From Candidatus Eiseniibacteriota bacterium (GTDB taxonomy: Bacteria; Eisenbacteria; RBG-16-71-46; SZUA-252): a stretch of 18,136 nt of DNA. The notes below the pieces were generated by a model, which did no database searches, was not told where the DNA came from, and was given only the letters and a program-made list of their open reading frames with translations. The position numbers and the translations under genes are program-made. The stretch covers positions 1 through 18,136 of the forward strand of contig JAEHDN010000084.1 of assembly GCA_016880395.1 (NCBI GenBank). Direction: 5' to 3'. Below are positions 1-6,881 of this stretch, one piece after another; within the stretch, counting starts at the first letter, position 1, and every line of letters starts with the position of its first letter.

Positions 1-1031
1 GGCGCGAGCGGCGGCGCGGGCAGCGGAGGCGCGAGCGGGGGCGCGGCCAGCCGTCCGGCGAGCGAGGCCGCCTGATCGAGCGCCTCGCGCGCCTCCGCCG
101 CCGGGTCCTCGTAGCGCGCGAACTTCGCGAGATCACTCCGCCTGAGCTCGCGCTCCACGAGGGTCGCGGCATCGCTCCGGACATCCCCGCGCCGCGCCAG
201 CTCCCGCGTCAGCTCGCTCGTGGTGAGATCGAGCGTCGAAAGTCCCGTCACCGCCCCCGCGTACGCGCGGATGGCGAGGGAGAGGCGATCGTAGAAGCGG
301 TCCCGAGGAAGCGTCTCGATCTCACCGCGGAGCGCCTCGATCGCGCGCAGGAAGGGAGCCTCGGGCGGCTCCGGCGGAGCTTCCTCGCCGAGCCCCTTCG
401 CCGCGCGCCTTCGCCGCCGGATCGCGAGCACGAGCGCCACCACGGCCGCGATCACGACGAGCCCGAGCGCGATCGCGAGCGCGATGTCGATGGGCCGAAG
501 CTCCGGCTTGATGGCGCCGCGATCGGGCTCGAGCGATCCGGACGACGCGGCCGTCAGCGAGTCCACGTCGAGCGTGTCGACCGGGAATTCCAGGGTGTCC
601 TTCCGTCCCGGAAACTGGACGACCAGCGCCGCTCGAGGGAGAGGCACCGGCCCGAGGTCGAATCCGCGAACGCGGAAGCGGCCCGACCAGACCACCTTGC
701 CCTCCTGGATGTGCCCACCGGGTTCTCCCTGCTCGGCGATGTCGAGGGCCGCGGGCCCGGGATCGCGGAGCAACTCCCCCGGTCGGGCGCCCTGGGGCAG
801 CTCGGCCCGGAGGCTCCACGAGCTCGGCTGGCCGAGTGTGACGCGCGCCGGGTCGAGGACGCTCGAGACCCGGAATCGATGCGCGCCGCGCGTCCCCTCG
901 CGCGCGATCGCGGAGCGGGATCCCTCGGACCCCGTTCTCGCGCAGCCGGCGAGGGCCAGTGCCGTCAGAACGGCCGTGACGATGGACGGGACGAAGCGGG
1001 GCGTGCGGCGCGGGGCGCGGCTGAGGCGCAC
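1..1031 (-). CDS. BatD/DUF4381-like membrane-anchored lipoprotein, 3' end beyond window
   Basis: This gene is not explained by any complete ATG-started frame; I read it by translating downstream of the DUF58 gene. The visible part is 343 codons, open to the window edge, so the C-terminus is missing. Residues 1-30 form a lipoprotein signal peptide with an arginine-rich start, a hydrophobic stretch and the lipobox LAGC (Cys30). An outside domain follows to about residue 180, then one membrane segment (about 181-204), an RRRRR stop-transfer cluster, and a cytoplasmic domain (about 225-325) with the pattern FYDRLSLAIRAY, LTTSEL and DLAKFARYEDP, which recalls the C-terminal domain of BatD and DUF4381 proteins. 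The last visible residues are a Pro/Ala/Leu repeat. It follows moxR and DUF58, as in Bat-type operons, so a role beside the MoxR chaperone is inferred. The start is GTG at 1031, because a full Shine-Dalgarno lies at 1038-1047; GTG at 1043 would overlap that site. Confidence 0.72.
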   Translation of the reverse strand, partial: MRLSRAPRRTPRFVPSIVTAVLTALALAGCARTGSEGSRSAIAREGTRGAHRFRVSSVLDPARVTLGQPSSWSLRAELPQGARPGELLRDPGPAALDIAEQGEPGGHIQEGKVVWSGRFRVRGFDLGPVPLPRAALVVQFPGRKDTLEFPVDTLDVDSLTAASSGSLEPDRGAIKPELRPIDIALAIALGLVVIAAVVALVLAIRRRRRAAKGLGEEAPPEPPEAPFLRAIEALRGEIETLPRDRFYDRLSLAIRAYAGAVTGLSTLDLTTSELTRELARRGDVRSDAATLVERELRRSDLAKFARYEDPAAEAREALDQAASLAGRLAAPPLAPPLPAPPLA

Positions 1032-1037
1032 GGCGGC

Positions 1038-1047
1038 GATCACCTCC
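1038..1047 (-). promoter_or_regulatory. Extended ribosome binding site of the BatD-like gene
   Basis: Read on the minus strand the site is GGAGGTGATC, a ten-base match to the complement of the 16S rRNA 3' end, placed six bases before the GTG at 1031. It spans the last codon and stop (TGA) of the DUF58 gene, so the terminating ribosome sits on it. It makes GTG 1031 a better start than the overlapping GTG at 1043. Confidence 0.65.
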
Positions 1048-1915
1048 GGCGCGCGCGGGCTTCGAAGTGCCGGATGAGGGCGGAGGCGACCGGCGCGTCG
1101 GTGGAGAGCGCGATCCGGCCGGCACGACCCCGCACGAACACCTCGCTCAGCCGACGCGAGCGGCGCGACTGGAGCGCGCGCCACTCCGCGCGGGGCCGGC
1201 GGGCGGCGAGGTTCACCCAGCTCGTGTGGCCGGTCTCGAGATCCTGGGTCAGGACGAGTCCCGTGGGCGGCACGGATGCCTCGAACGGATCGGATACCTC
1301 GAGCACGACCAACTCGTGGCGCCGCGCGAGGTGCGCGAGCGGACGCTCGAATTCGTCGGTCAGCCAGTCTGAGATCAGGAACACGATGGCGCGGCGACGG
1401 AGCACCCGTCCCAGAAAGGCGAGGGCCTGGCCGAGATCGGTTCCGGTGCCCTCCGGCTCGAGGGCGACCATGTCCCGAACGAGTCGGAGCGCGCGCGCAC
1501 GGCTCTTCGACGGAGGAAGGTAGAGCTCGATCTGATCCGTGAAGAGGAGGAGCCCGACGCGATCGCGGTTGCGCGCCGCGGCGAGGGCGACGAGCGCGCC
1601 CGCCTCGGCGGCCGTCTCGCGCTTGCTGCGCCCGCGACTGCCGAAGGAGAGCGAGCCCGAGAGATCGAGCGCCACGATGACGGTCAGCTCCCGTTCCTCG
1701 TCGAAGCGCTTGATGAAGGGATGCCCCGCGCGGGCTGTGACGTTCCAGTCGATCGCGCGAATGTCGTCGCCGGGTACGTACTCGCGGACCTCCGCGAACT
1801 CCAGGCCCTGCCCCCGGAACGCCGAGCGGTAGGCGCCCGAGAACACTTCCTCCACCGCCCGCCGGCTCCGGATCGTGAGCCTCCGGACCTGCGCGAGCAG
1901 CTCGGGGGTGATCAC
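1040..1915 (-). CDS. DUF58 domain protein with VWA-like fold
   Basis: The protein is 291 residues, about the usual length for DUF58 proteins of MoxR operons. The family signature is present: REYVPGDDIRAIDW at residues 44-57, followed by TARAGHPFIKRF. A metal-binding (MIDAS-like) D-x-S-x-S motif lies at 84-88 (DLSGS), typical of the VWA-like domain that follows the DUF58 signature. No signal peptide or membrane segment is seen, so it is probably cytoplasmic or peripheral. The start is GTG; it overlaps the moxR stop as GTGA, and a GAGG sits five bases upstream. DUF58 proteins are usually encoded next to MoxR ATPases and are thought to act with them in maturing or assembling protein complexes; the substrate here is unknown. 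The family call is sure, the function is not. Confidence 0.93.
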   Translation of the reverse strand: MITPELLAQVRRLTIRSRRAVEEVFSGAYRSAFRGQGLEFAEVREYVPGDDIRAIDWNVTARAGHPFIKRFDEERELTVIVALDLSGSLSFGSRGRSKRETAAEAGALVALAAARNRDRVGLLLFTDQIELYLPPSKSRARALRLVRDMVALEPEGTGTDLGQALAFLGRVLRRRAIVFLISDWLTDEFERPLAHLARRHELVVLEVSDPFEASVPPTGLVLTQDLETGHTSWVNLAARRPRAEWRALQSRRSRRLSEVFVRGRAGRIALSTDAPVASALIRHFEARARRR

Positions 1916-2901
1916 GGAACCTCGACGCGGGCGAGCAGGCGCCTGCTGACCTCGTCGACCGGGACCCCTTCGGCCTCGGCCTCGTACGTGAGGAGGATGC
2001 GGTGGCGGAACACGTCCGGCGCGAGCGCCTTCACGTCGTCCGGCGTGACGTACGCGCGGCCGTCGAGGAACGCGTTGGCGCGCGCGGATCGGGCCAGCGC
2101 GAGCGTCGCGCGCGGCGAAGCGCCGTACTGGATGAGCGGCCGGAGATCGAGGCCGAAGCGCTCCGGCTCGCGTGTCGCGTGCACCAGGTCCACGATGTAG
2201 CGCCGGATCCGCTGATCGAGGTAGATCCCGTTCGCCGTGTGGCGCGACGCGAGGATCCGGTCCACGTCGATGACCGGCTTCGGCGGCTCCGGCGGCTCCC
2301 CGCCCATGCGGTCGAGGATCCGGGCCTCCTCCTCCGGGCTCGGATAGCCCACCCGGATCTTGAGGAGGAAGCGGTCCATCTGCGCCTCGGGGAGCGGGTA
2401 CGTCCCCTCCTGCTCGATTGGATTCTGCGTCGCGAGCACCCAGAAGAGCGCCCCGAGTGGGTGGGTCTTGTCGCCGATCGTGACCTGCCGCTCCTGCATC
2501 GCCTCGAGGAGCGCGCTCTGCACCTTCGCCGGCGCGCGGTTGATCTCGTCGGCGAGCAGGATCTGCGTGAACACGGGGCCAAGCTTCGGGGTGAACGCTC
2601 CGGTGCGTGGATCGAAGACCAGCGTGCCCGTGAGGTCGGCCGGGAGTAGATCGGGGGTGAACTGCACGCGATGGAAGGTCGCGTGGATCGTCTGCGCGAC
2701 GGTCTTCACGGCCAGGGTCTTCGCGAGCCCGGGCACCCCCTCGAGGAGAAGGTGTCCGTCCGCGAGGAGCCCGATCAGGATCCTCCGGACCATCTCGTCC
2801 TGTCCCACGATGGTCCGCTCGATCTCGGTCAGCAGCGTGCCGACGAACGCGCTCTCCTCTCGAACGCGCGCGGTGCGTTCTTCCAGCGTGGCTTCCGTCA
2901 T
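1912..2901 (-). CDS. MoxR-family AAA+ ATPase
   Basis: The protein is 329 residues, normal for MoxR. Walker A is GVPGLAKT (55-62), the usual MoxR form of the loop. Walker B is ILLADE (114-119) followed by INRAPAKVQSALLEAMQE, and sensor 1 is ATQNP (157-161) followed by EGTYPLPEAQMDRF, all diagnostic of the family. The C-terminal lid domain follows to the end (SRRLLARVEVP). MoxR proteins are ATP-driven chaperones that remodel or activate partner complexes, often together with VWA/DUF58 proteins; the next two genes are such partners. The stop overlaps the DUF58 start by four bases. The start codon is ATG, but the 22 bases between glyA and moxR contain no Shine-Dalgarno-like sequence, so translation probably depends on coupling to glyA or on a leader-independent mechanism. 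Confidence 0.95.
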   Translation of the reverse strand: MTEATLEERTARVREESAFVGTLLTEIERTIVGQDEMVRRILIGLLADGHLLLEGVPGLAKTLAVKTVAQTIHATFHRVQFTPDLLPADLTGTLVFDPRTGAFTPKLGPVFTQILLADEINRAPAKVQSALLEAMQERQVTIGDKTHPLGALFWVLATQNPIEQEGTYPLPEAQMDRFLLKIRVGYPSPEEEARILDRMGGEPPEPPKPVIDVDRILASRHTANGIYLDQRIRRYIVDLVHATREPERFGLDLRPLIQYGASPRATLALARSARANAFLDGRAYVTPDDVKALAPDVFRHRILLTYEAEAEGVPVDEVSRRLLARVEVP

Positions 2902-2923
2902 GGTCGTCGTCCGGGGTTGGGGT

Positions 2924-4207
2924 CTAGGCGGCGCGGTTCGGGTAGAGCGGGAAGGACGCGCAGAGATCCTCGACCTGCGCGCGGATGCGCGCGAGCGAGG
3001 CCGGCTCGGACCGCTTCTGGAGCGCCTCGTCGATCCAGCGGCCCAGCGTGCGGAACTCCGGCTCGCCTAGGCCGCGCGTCGTCACCGCGGCCGCTCCGAT
3101 GCGGATGCCGCTCGTGACGGCCGGCGGCCGGGGATCGTTCGGGACGGCATTCTTGTTCACCGTGATCCCCGCCTTGTGGAGCGCCTCCTCGGCCTCGGCG
3201 CCGGAGAGTCCGGCGTTCCGGAGATCGAGCAGGATCAGATGGTTGTCCGTTCCACCGGTCACGAGCTCGTGCCCGTGGGCGAGCAGCTCGGTCGCGAGGG
3301 TCTTCGCGTTGGCCACGACCTGCCCCGCGTACTCGCGGAACGCGGGGGTCGAAGCCTCGCGGAAGCAGACCGCCTTGGCCGCGATGACGTGCATGAGCGG
3401 CCCCCCCTGCATCCCCGGAAATACCGACTTGTCAATCGCTTTGGCGAACTGGCTCTTGCAGAGAATGAAGCCACTCCGGGGCCCCCGCAGGGTCTTGTGG
3501 GCCGTCGAGGTGACCACGTCCGCGAAGGGCACGGGGCTCGGATGCGCGCCCCCCGCGACGAGCCCCGCGACGTGGGCCATGTCGAACACGAAGGCGGCCC
3601 CCACCTCGTCCGCGATCGCCCGGAAGCGCGCGTAGTCGAAGAAGCGCGGATAGGCGCTCGCACCCGCCACGATCACGCGCGGCTTGTGCTCCCGCGCGAG
3701 GGCGGCGACCTGGTCGTAGTCGAGGAGCCCCGTGTCGGGCGAGAGGCCGTACTGGACGGAGCGGAAGATGATGCCCGAGTGGCTGACCTTGTGCCCGTGC
3801 GTCAAGTGGCCGCCGTGGGCGAGCGCCATGCCGAGCAGGGTCGATCCGGGAGGCATGAGGGCGAGATACGTTCCTAGGTTGGCCTGCGCCCCCGCGTGCG
3901 GCTGGACGTTCGCGTGCTCCGCGCCGAAGAGCGCCTTCGCCCGCTCGATCGCGAGCGACTCCGCCTTGTCGACGAATTCGCAGCCGCCGTAGTAGCGCTT
4001 CCCCGGGTAGCCCTCGGCGTACTTGTTGGTGAGAGGCGAGCCCATGGCCTCGAGCACCGCCTCGCTCACGAAGTTCTCCGAGGCGATCAGCTCGAGCGTG
4101 GTGCGCTGCCGCCGCACCTCGTCGTCGATCGCGCGGGCGATCTCGGGGTCCGCCGCGTGGAGCGCCATGTCGTGCGCGCTCACCGGCGGCTCCGCCGGCC
4201 GTGCCAT
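2924..4207 (-). CDS. glyA: Serine hydroxymethyltransferase
   Basis: This cytoplasmic PLP enzyme converts serine and tetrahydrofolate to glycine and 5,10-methylene-tetrahydrofolate, the main one-carbon source for purine and thymidylate synthesis. The PLP lysine is Lys238 in STAHKTLRGPRSGF, and Asp209 in FDMAHVAGL is the residue that contacts the PLP ring nitrogen. LELIASENF (38-46) and NKYAEGYPGKRYYGG (61-75) are further family signatures. As drawn the protein has 427 residues. Homologues usually begin just before the equivalent of LHAADPEI, so the internal ATG at 4168 (Met14, 414 residues, with a weak GGTGAG upstream) may be the true start; the ATG at 4207 has no clear ribosome binding site. 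It lies 22 bases after ilvE and 22 before moxR. Glycine and one-carbon supply fit the nearby purD and purE. Confidence 0.97.
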   Translation of the reverse strand: MARPAEPPVSAHDMALHAADPEIARAIDDEVRRQRTTLELIASENFVSEAVLEAMGSPLTNKYAEGYPGKRYYGGCEFVDKAESLAIERAKALFGAEHANVQPHAGAQANLGTYLALMPPGSTLLGMALAHGGHLTHGHKVSHSGIIFRSVQYGLSPDTGLLDYDQVAALAREHKPRVIVAGASAYPRFFDYARFRAIADEVGAAFVFDMAHVAGLVAGGAHPSPVPFADVVTSTAHKTLRGPRSGFILCKSQFAKAIDKSVFPGMQGGPLMHVIAAKAVCFREASTPAFREYAGQVVANAKTLATELLAHGHELVTGGTDNHLILLDLRNAGLSGAEAEEALHKAGITVNKNAVPNDPRPPAVTSGIRIGAAAVTTRGLGEPEFRTLGRWIDEALQKRSEPASLARIRAQVEDLCASFPLYPNRAA

Positions 4208-4229
4208 CAGGACATACCGCAGGCGCCGA

Positions 4230-5192
4230 TCACCGGGCCTTCTTCGCCGCCCGCTGCACCTTCGCCTTGGCGTCGATCGGGAAGAGCCAGCCGTGCCGGT
4301 CGCGCGCGCGTCCCTCGATGATGTCGAAGAAGGCCTCCTGGAGCCGCCGGGTCAGCGTCCCCACCGTGCCGCTTCCGACCGGCATCCGATCGATCGACGT
4401 GATCGGCGTGATCTCCGCCGCGGTGCCGGTGAAGAAGACCTCGTCCGCGATGTAGAGCGCCTCGCGCGGGATCTGCTCCTCGCGCACCTCGATGCCGAGG
4501 TCGCGAGCGATCTGGATGATGCTGTCCCGGGTGATGCCCGGCAGGATGGCGTTGGCGATGGTCGGCGTCTGGAGCACGCCGTTCCGCACCAGGAAGATGT
4601 TCTCCCCGCTTCCCTCCGCCACGTAGCCGAACGCGTCGAGCGCGATCCCCTCCTCGTAGCCGTCGGTGATCGCCTCGAGCTTGATGAGCTGGCTGTTCAT
4701 GTAGTTCGCTCCGGTCTTCGCGAGCGCAGGGAACGTGTTCGGCGCCGCGCGTCGCCAGGACGAGACCTTCACCGCGATGCCCCGCTCGAGCGCGTCCTTG
4801 CCGAGATACTTGCCCCAGTTCAGGGTTGCGATGGCCACGTCCACCGGCACGCCCGTCGGGTTCACCCCGAGGGTTTTGTAGCCGCGGTAGACGACCGGGC
4901 GGATGTAGCAGGCCTTGCCGCCGTTTTGCTTCACGGTCTCGCGAATCGCGTCCATCAGCTCGTCGTAGAGGTACGGCAGATCGAGGCGTGCGATCTTGCA
5001 GGAATCGAGGAGGCGCTGGACGTGCCGGTCCAGCCGGAAGACGGCTGTGCCATGCGGCGTGTCGTAGGCGCGGATCCCTTCGAACGCGCTCGACCCGTAG
5101 TGGACCACGTGCGAGAGCACGTGGATCGTGGCATCCTCGAACGGCACGAACTTGCCGTTCATCCAGATGATCGCCTTCCCCTCCCCTGCCAT
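4230..5192 (-). CDS. ilvE: Branched-chain amino acid aminotransferase
   Basis: This PLP fold-type IV enzyme transfers amino groups between glutamate and the 2-oxoacids of valine, leucine and isoleucine. The 320-residue protein begins MAGEGKAIIWMNGKFVPFED and carries SHVVHYGSSAFEGIRAY, typical of bacterial BCAT. The PLP lysine is Lys159 in ALAKTGANYMNSQL. The downstream EGIALD, EGSGENIF, LPGITRDSI and FFTGTAAEITPI blocks are all conserved. The start is chosen as the ATG at 5192, because GGAAGGAG lies six bases upstream and homologues begin here. A longer in-frame start at 5234 would add 14 residues and overlap the preceding stop as ATGA; its upstream sequence is weaker. The C-terminus ends in a short lysine/arginine-rich tail. 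D-amino acid transaminase and aminodeoxychorismate lyase share the fold, but the close motif match favours BCAT. Confidence 0.96.
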   Translation of the reverse strand: MAGEGKAIIWMNGKFVPFEDATIHVLSHVVHYGSSAFEGIRAYDTPHGTAVFRLDRHVQRLLDSCKIARLDLPYLYDELMDAIRETVKQNGGKACYIRPVVYRGYKTLGVNPTGVPVDVAIATLNWGKYLGKDALERGIAVKVSSWRRAAPNTFPALAKTGANYMNSQLIKLEAITDGYEEGIALDAFGYVAEGSGENIFLVRNGVLQTPTIANAILPGITRDSIIQIARDLGIEVREEQIPREALYIADEVFFTGTAAEITPITSIDRMPVGSGTVGTLTRRLQEAFFDIIEGRARDRHGWLFPIDAKAKVQRAAKKAR

Positions 5193-5198
5193 GCTCGT

Positions 5199-5206
5199 CT
5201 CCTTCC
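5199..5206 (-). promoter_or_regulatory. Ribosome binding site deciding the ilvE start
   Basis: On the minus strand this reads GGAAGGAG and ends six bases before the ATG at 5192. It is one of the stronger Shine-Dalgarno matches in the window and supports the shorter 320-residue IlvE over the in-frame ATG at 5234. Confidence 0.6.
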
Positions 5207-5230
5207 GCTGCTCCGGAGCGACCCGCTTCT

Positions 5231-5722
5231 TCATCGGACGCCTTCCCGCCGTTCGACCGCCTCACGGATGAGGGGCAACCACCGGAGCAGGTGGCTTCGA
5301 ATCCGGTTGAAGGTGTCGTCGTATTCGACCGAGGTGCCGCCGATCGGGTCGTGGATTCCAACCCGGGAGGCCTCCGCCCCCTCGGCACCCTGCTCTGTGA
5401 TCAGATGGATCCGGTCGGCCGCATCCGGCGCAAGCTCCCGCGCGCGTGCGACGTGTCCCGGCTCCATGCCCAGAATCAGCTCGGATTCGCGGATCAGCTC
5501 GGCCGTGAGGCTGGACGACTGATGCGCGCGGAGATCGATGCCTCGGCTGCCCGTGGTGCTGACCGCGAGCTGGGTGGCGGGAACGCCCGGAATGGCATTC
5601 GTGCCGGCCGAGCGGACGCGCACCTGGGCCAGGATCTCGGGAGGCAGGAGCGACCGCAACGCGCCCTCCGCCATCGGGCTCCGGCAGGTGTTCCCGGTAC
5701 AGACGATGAGCACTTGAATCAC
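5231..5722 (-). CDS. Low-molecular-weight phosphatase, probably YwlE-like protein-arginine phosphatase
   Basis: The protein has 163 residues, the normal size for low-molecular-weight protein phosphatases, and no signal peptide. The phosphate-binding loop C-x5-R is CTGNTCRS, with nucleophile Cys8 and Arg14. The general acid is Asp125 in HDPIGGT. Classical tyrosine phosphatases usually have an isoleucine or similar residue in the loop where this protein has Thr12. In Bacillus subtilis YwlE (loop CTGNTCRSP) that threonine is known to favour phospho-arginine, so I infer a protein-arginine phosphatase. An alternative is a phosphotyrosine or arsenate-related phosphatase of the same fold. The start is GTG at 5722, because homologues begin a few residues before the loop; an ATG five bases upstream is out of frame and meets a stop at once. 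A TsaC-like gene lies upstream and ilvE and glyA downstream, resembling the Bacillus ywlC-ywlE-glyA neighbourhood. Confidence 0.85.
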   Translation of the reverse strand: MIQVLIVCTGNTCRSPMAEGALRSLLPPEILAQVRVRSAGTNAIPGVPATQLAVSTTGSRGIDLRAHQSSSLTAELIRESELILGMEPGHVARARELAPDAADRIHLITEQGAEGAEASRVGIHDPIGGTSVEYDDTFNRIRSHLLRWLPLIREAVERREGVR

Positions 5723-5761
5723 GTCATGGCCCTCTGGATAGGGTCGCTGCTCGGGCTGAGT

Positions 5762-6391
5762 CTAGGGTTCGCTCGGAGGACCGTCAAGGCTTCCATCCCC
5801 GAGCCGGACCGCGCCTTGGCGAAGGATCTGCACCCCCTTTGTACCCACCCGGACGAGGGTCGAAGGTCTACCGCCGAGAGACCCCGCGTCGACCTCCAGG
5901 TCGGCGATTCCAGGGGGTGCGTCCCCGACTCGGGCGGCCGGCGGCTCCCCGCTCCGGTTGGCCGACGTGGAGAGGACGATGTCCCCCACCGCGACCGCGA
6001 CGCCGCGCAGGAAGGAGCTGCCCGGGCAGCGGAGCGCCACCGTGCCGTCCACGGCCCTGAGCCCGGCCGGTGCGGAGGGGAGCGCGTCGAGCACGAGCGT
6101 CAGGGCGCCCGGCCAGTGCGCGCGGACGAGTGCCGTTGCTTCGGAAGGCGGCGACGTCCAGCGGGCAAGGTCTTCGGGCCGGCCGATCAGGCCGATGAAC
6201 CCGGCGCGACCCGCTCCCCGCTTCAGGACCCGGATCCGCTCGATCGCGGCCGCGGAGGACGGGAGCGCGTGGAAGCCATAGACCCCCTCGGCGGGCAGGA
6301 GTGCGACGCCCCCGCCGAGGAGCGCGTCGGCGACGCGCGCGATCAGCTCGGTCTCGGGCTGGTCGCCGAGTACCAGCCGGACCGCGCTCAC
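5762..6391 (-). CDS. YrdC/TsaC-domain protein, divergent threonylcarbamoyl-AMP synthase
   Basis: TsaC/Sua5 proteins make threonylcarbamoyl-AMP from threonine, bicarbonate and ATP, the first step of the t6A modification of tRNA anticodon loops. This 209-residue protein has the single YrdC domain and no extra Sua5 C-terminal domain. Family blocks seen are LLPAEGVYGFHA (31-42), HWPGALTLVL (92-101), ALRCP (119-123) and LSTSANRSGEP (140-150). Two nucleotide-site motifs differ from the usual form: the PT(D/E)TVYGL block reads PAEGVYGF, and the K-x-R-P block reads LKRGAG (56-61), so the lysine is kept but the arginine position is glycine. Activity is therefore less certain than the fold. The start is GTG at 6391, five bases after the purE stop. 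A paralogue with another role is possible if a second, canonical TsaC exists in the genome. Confidence 0.82.
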   Translation of the reverse strand: MSAVRLVLGDQPETELIARVADALLGGGVALLPAEGVYGFHALPSSAAAIERIRVLKRGAGRAGFIGLIGRPEDLARWTSPPSEATALVRAHWPGALTLVLDALPSAPAGLRAVDGTVALRCPGSSFLRGVAVAVGDIVLSTSANRSGEPPAARVGDAPPGIADLEVDAGSLGGRPSTLVRVGTKGVQILRQGAVRLGDGSLDGPPSEP

Positions 6392-6396
6392 GGTTG

Positions 6397-6873
6397 CTAG
6401 AGCTTCTCGCCGCGGGCGAGGCGCAGCTTCAGGTCCTCGAGCTTCAGGCGTAGGCCCGGATCGCCGAGCGCCAGGATCTGCGCCGCGAGGACTCCCGCGT
6501 TCTTTGCCCCCGCCGAGCCGATCGCCACGGTTGCGACCGGCACCCCCGCGGGCATCTGCACGGTGGAGAGGAGGGCGTCCGCCCCCCCGAGCGGCGAGCC
6601 GCCGAGGGGAACGCCGATCACCGGGAGCGAGGTGTGCGCCGCCACCGCTCCCGCGAGGTGGTTCGCCATCCCGGCCGCCGCCACGAACACCTCGACGCCG
6701 CGCGCCGGCGCGCCGCGCACGAGATCCCGCACCTTGTCCGGGCTCCGGTGCGCGGAGGCCTGTTCCATCGCGTAGGCAATGCCGAAGGAATCGAGAACCT
6801 TCGCGGTCTCGTCCATGATGTGTCGATCGGATTCGCTGCCGAAGAGGATCGCGACGCGGATCTTCTGGCTCAT
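6397..6873 (-). CDS. purE: N5-carboxyaminoimidazole ribonucleotide mutase
   Basis: PurE moves the carboxyl group of N5-CAIR to give CAIR in purine synthesis. The 158-residue protein is the usual length of a stand-alone class I PurE. It has GSESD (12-16) at the phosphate site, SAHRSPD (40-46) with the catalytic-region histidine, AAAGMANHLAG in place of the commoner AGGAAHLPG, and QMPAGVPVATVAIG followed by GAKNAG. These point to the class I (mutase) type rather than the class II AIR carboxylase. A PurK partner making N5-CAIR would be expected elsewhere; it is not in the window. The ATG at 6873 is chosen because AGGGAGGG lies eight bases upstream; the open frame runs further upstream, but only as antisense-like shadow inside purD. 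It lies 14 bases after purD. Confidence 0.95.
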   Translation of the reverse strand: MSQKIRVAILFGSESDRHIMDETAKVLDSFGIAYAMEQASAHRSPDKVRDLVRGAPARGVEVFVAAAGMANHLAGAVAAHTSLPVIGVPLGGSPLGGADALLSTVQMPAGVPVATVAIGSAGAKNAGVLAAQILALGDPGLRLKLEDLKLRLARGEKL

Positions 6874-6881
6874 GGGCGGGA

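Noticed and set aside
322..1125. Minus-strand open frame of 267 codons at the left end
   Set aside because: It overlaps DUF58 and the BatD-like gene in another frame and is arginine/proline-rich; the other frame shows lipobox, membrane helix and a conserved cytoplasmic domain.
2716..2739. Walker A of MoxR (GVPGLAKT) lacking the usual GxGK glycine
   Set aside because: This form is normal in MoxR proteins and does not suggest loss of function.
5723..5761. Possible terminator or promoter in one of the longest gaps
   Set aside because: The 39 bases show no stable GC hairpin with a T run and no convincing -35/-10 pair.
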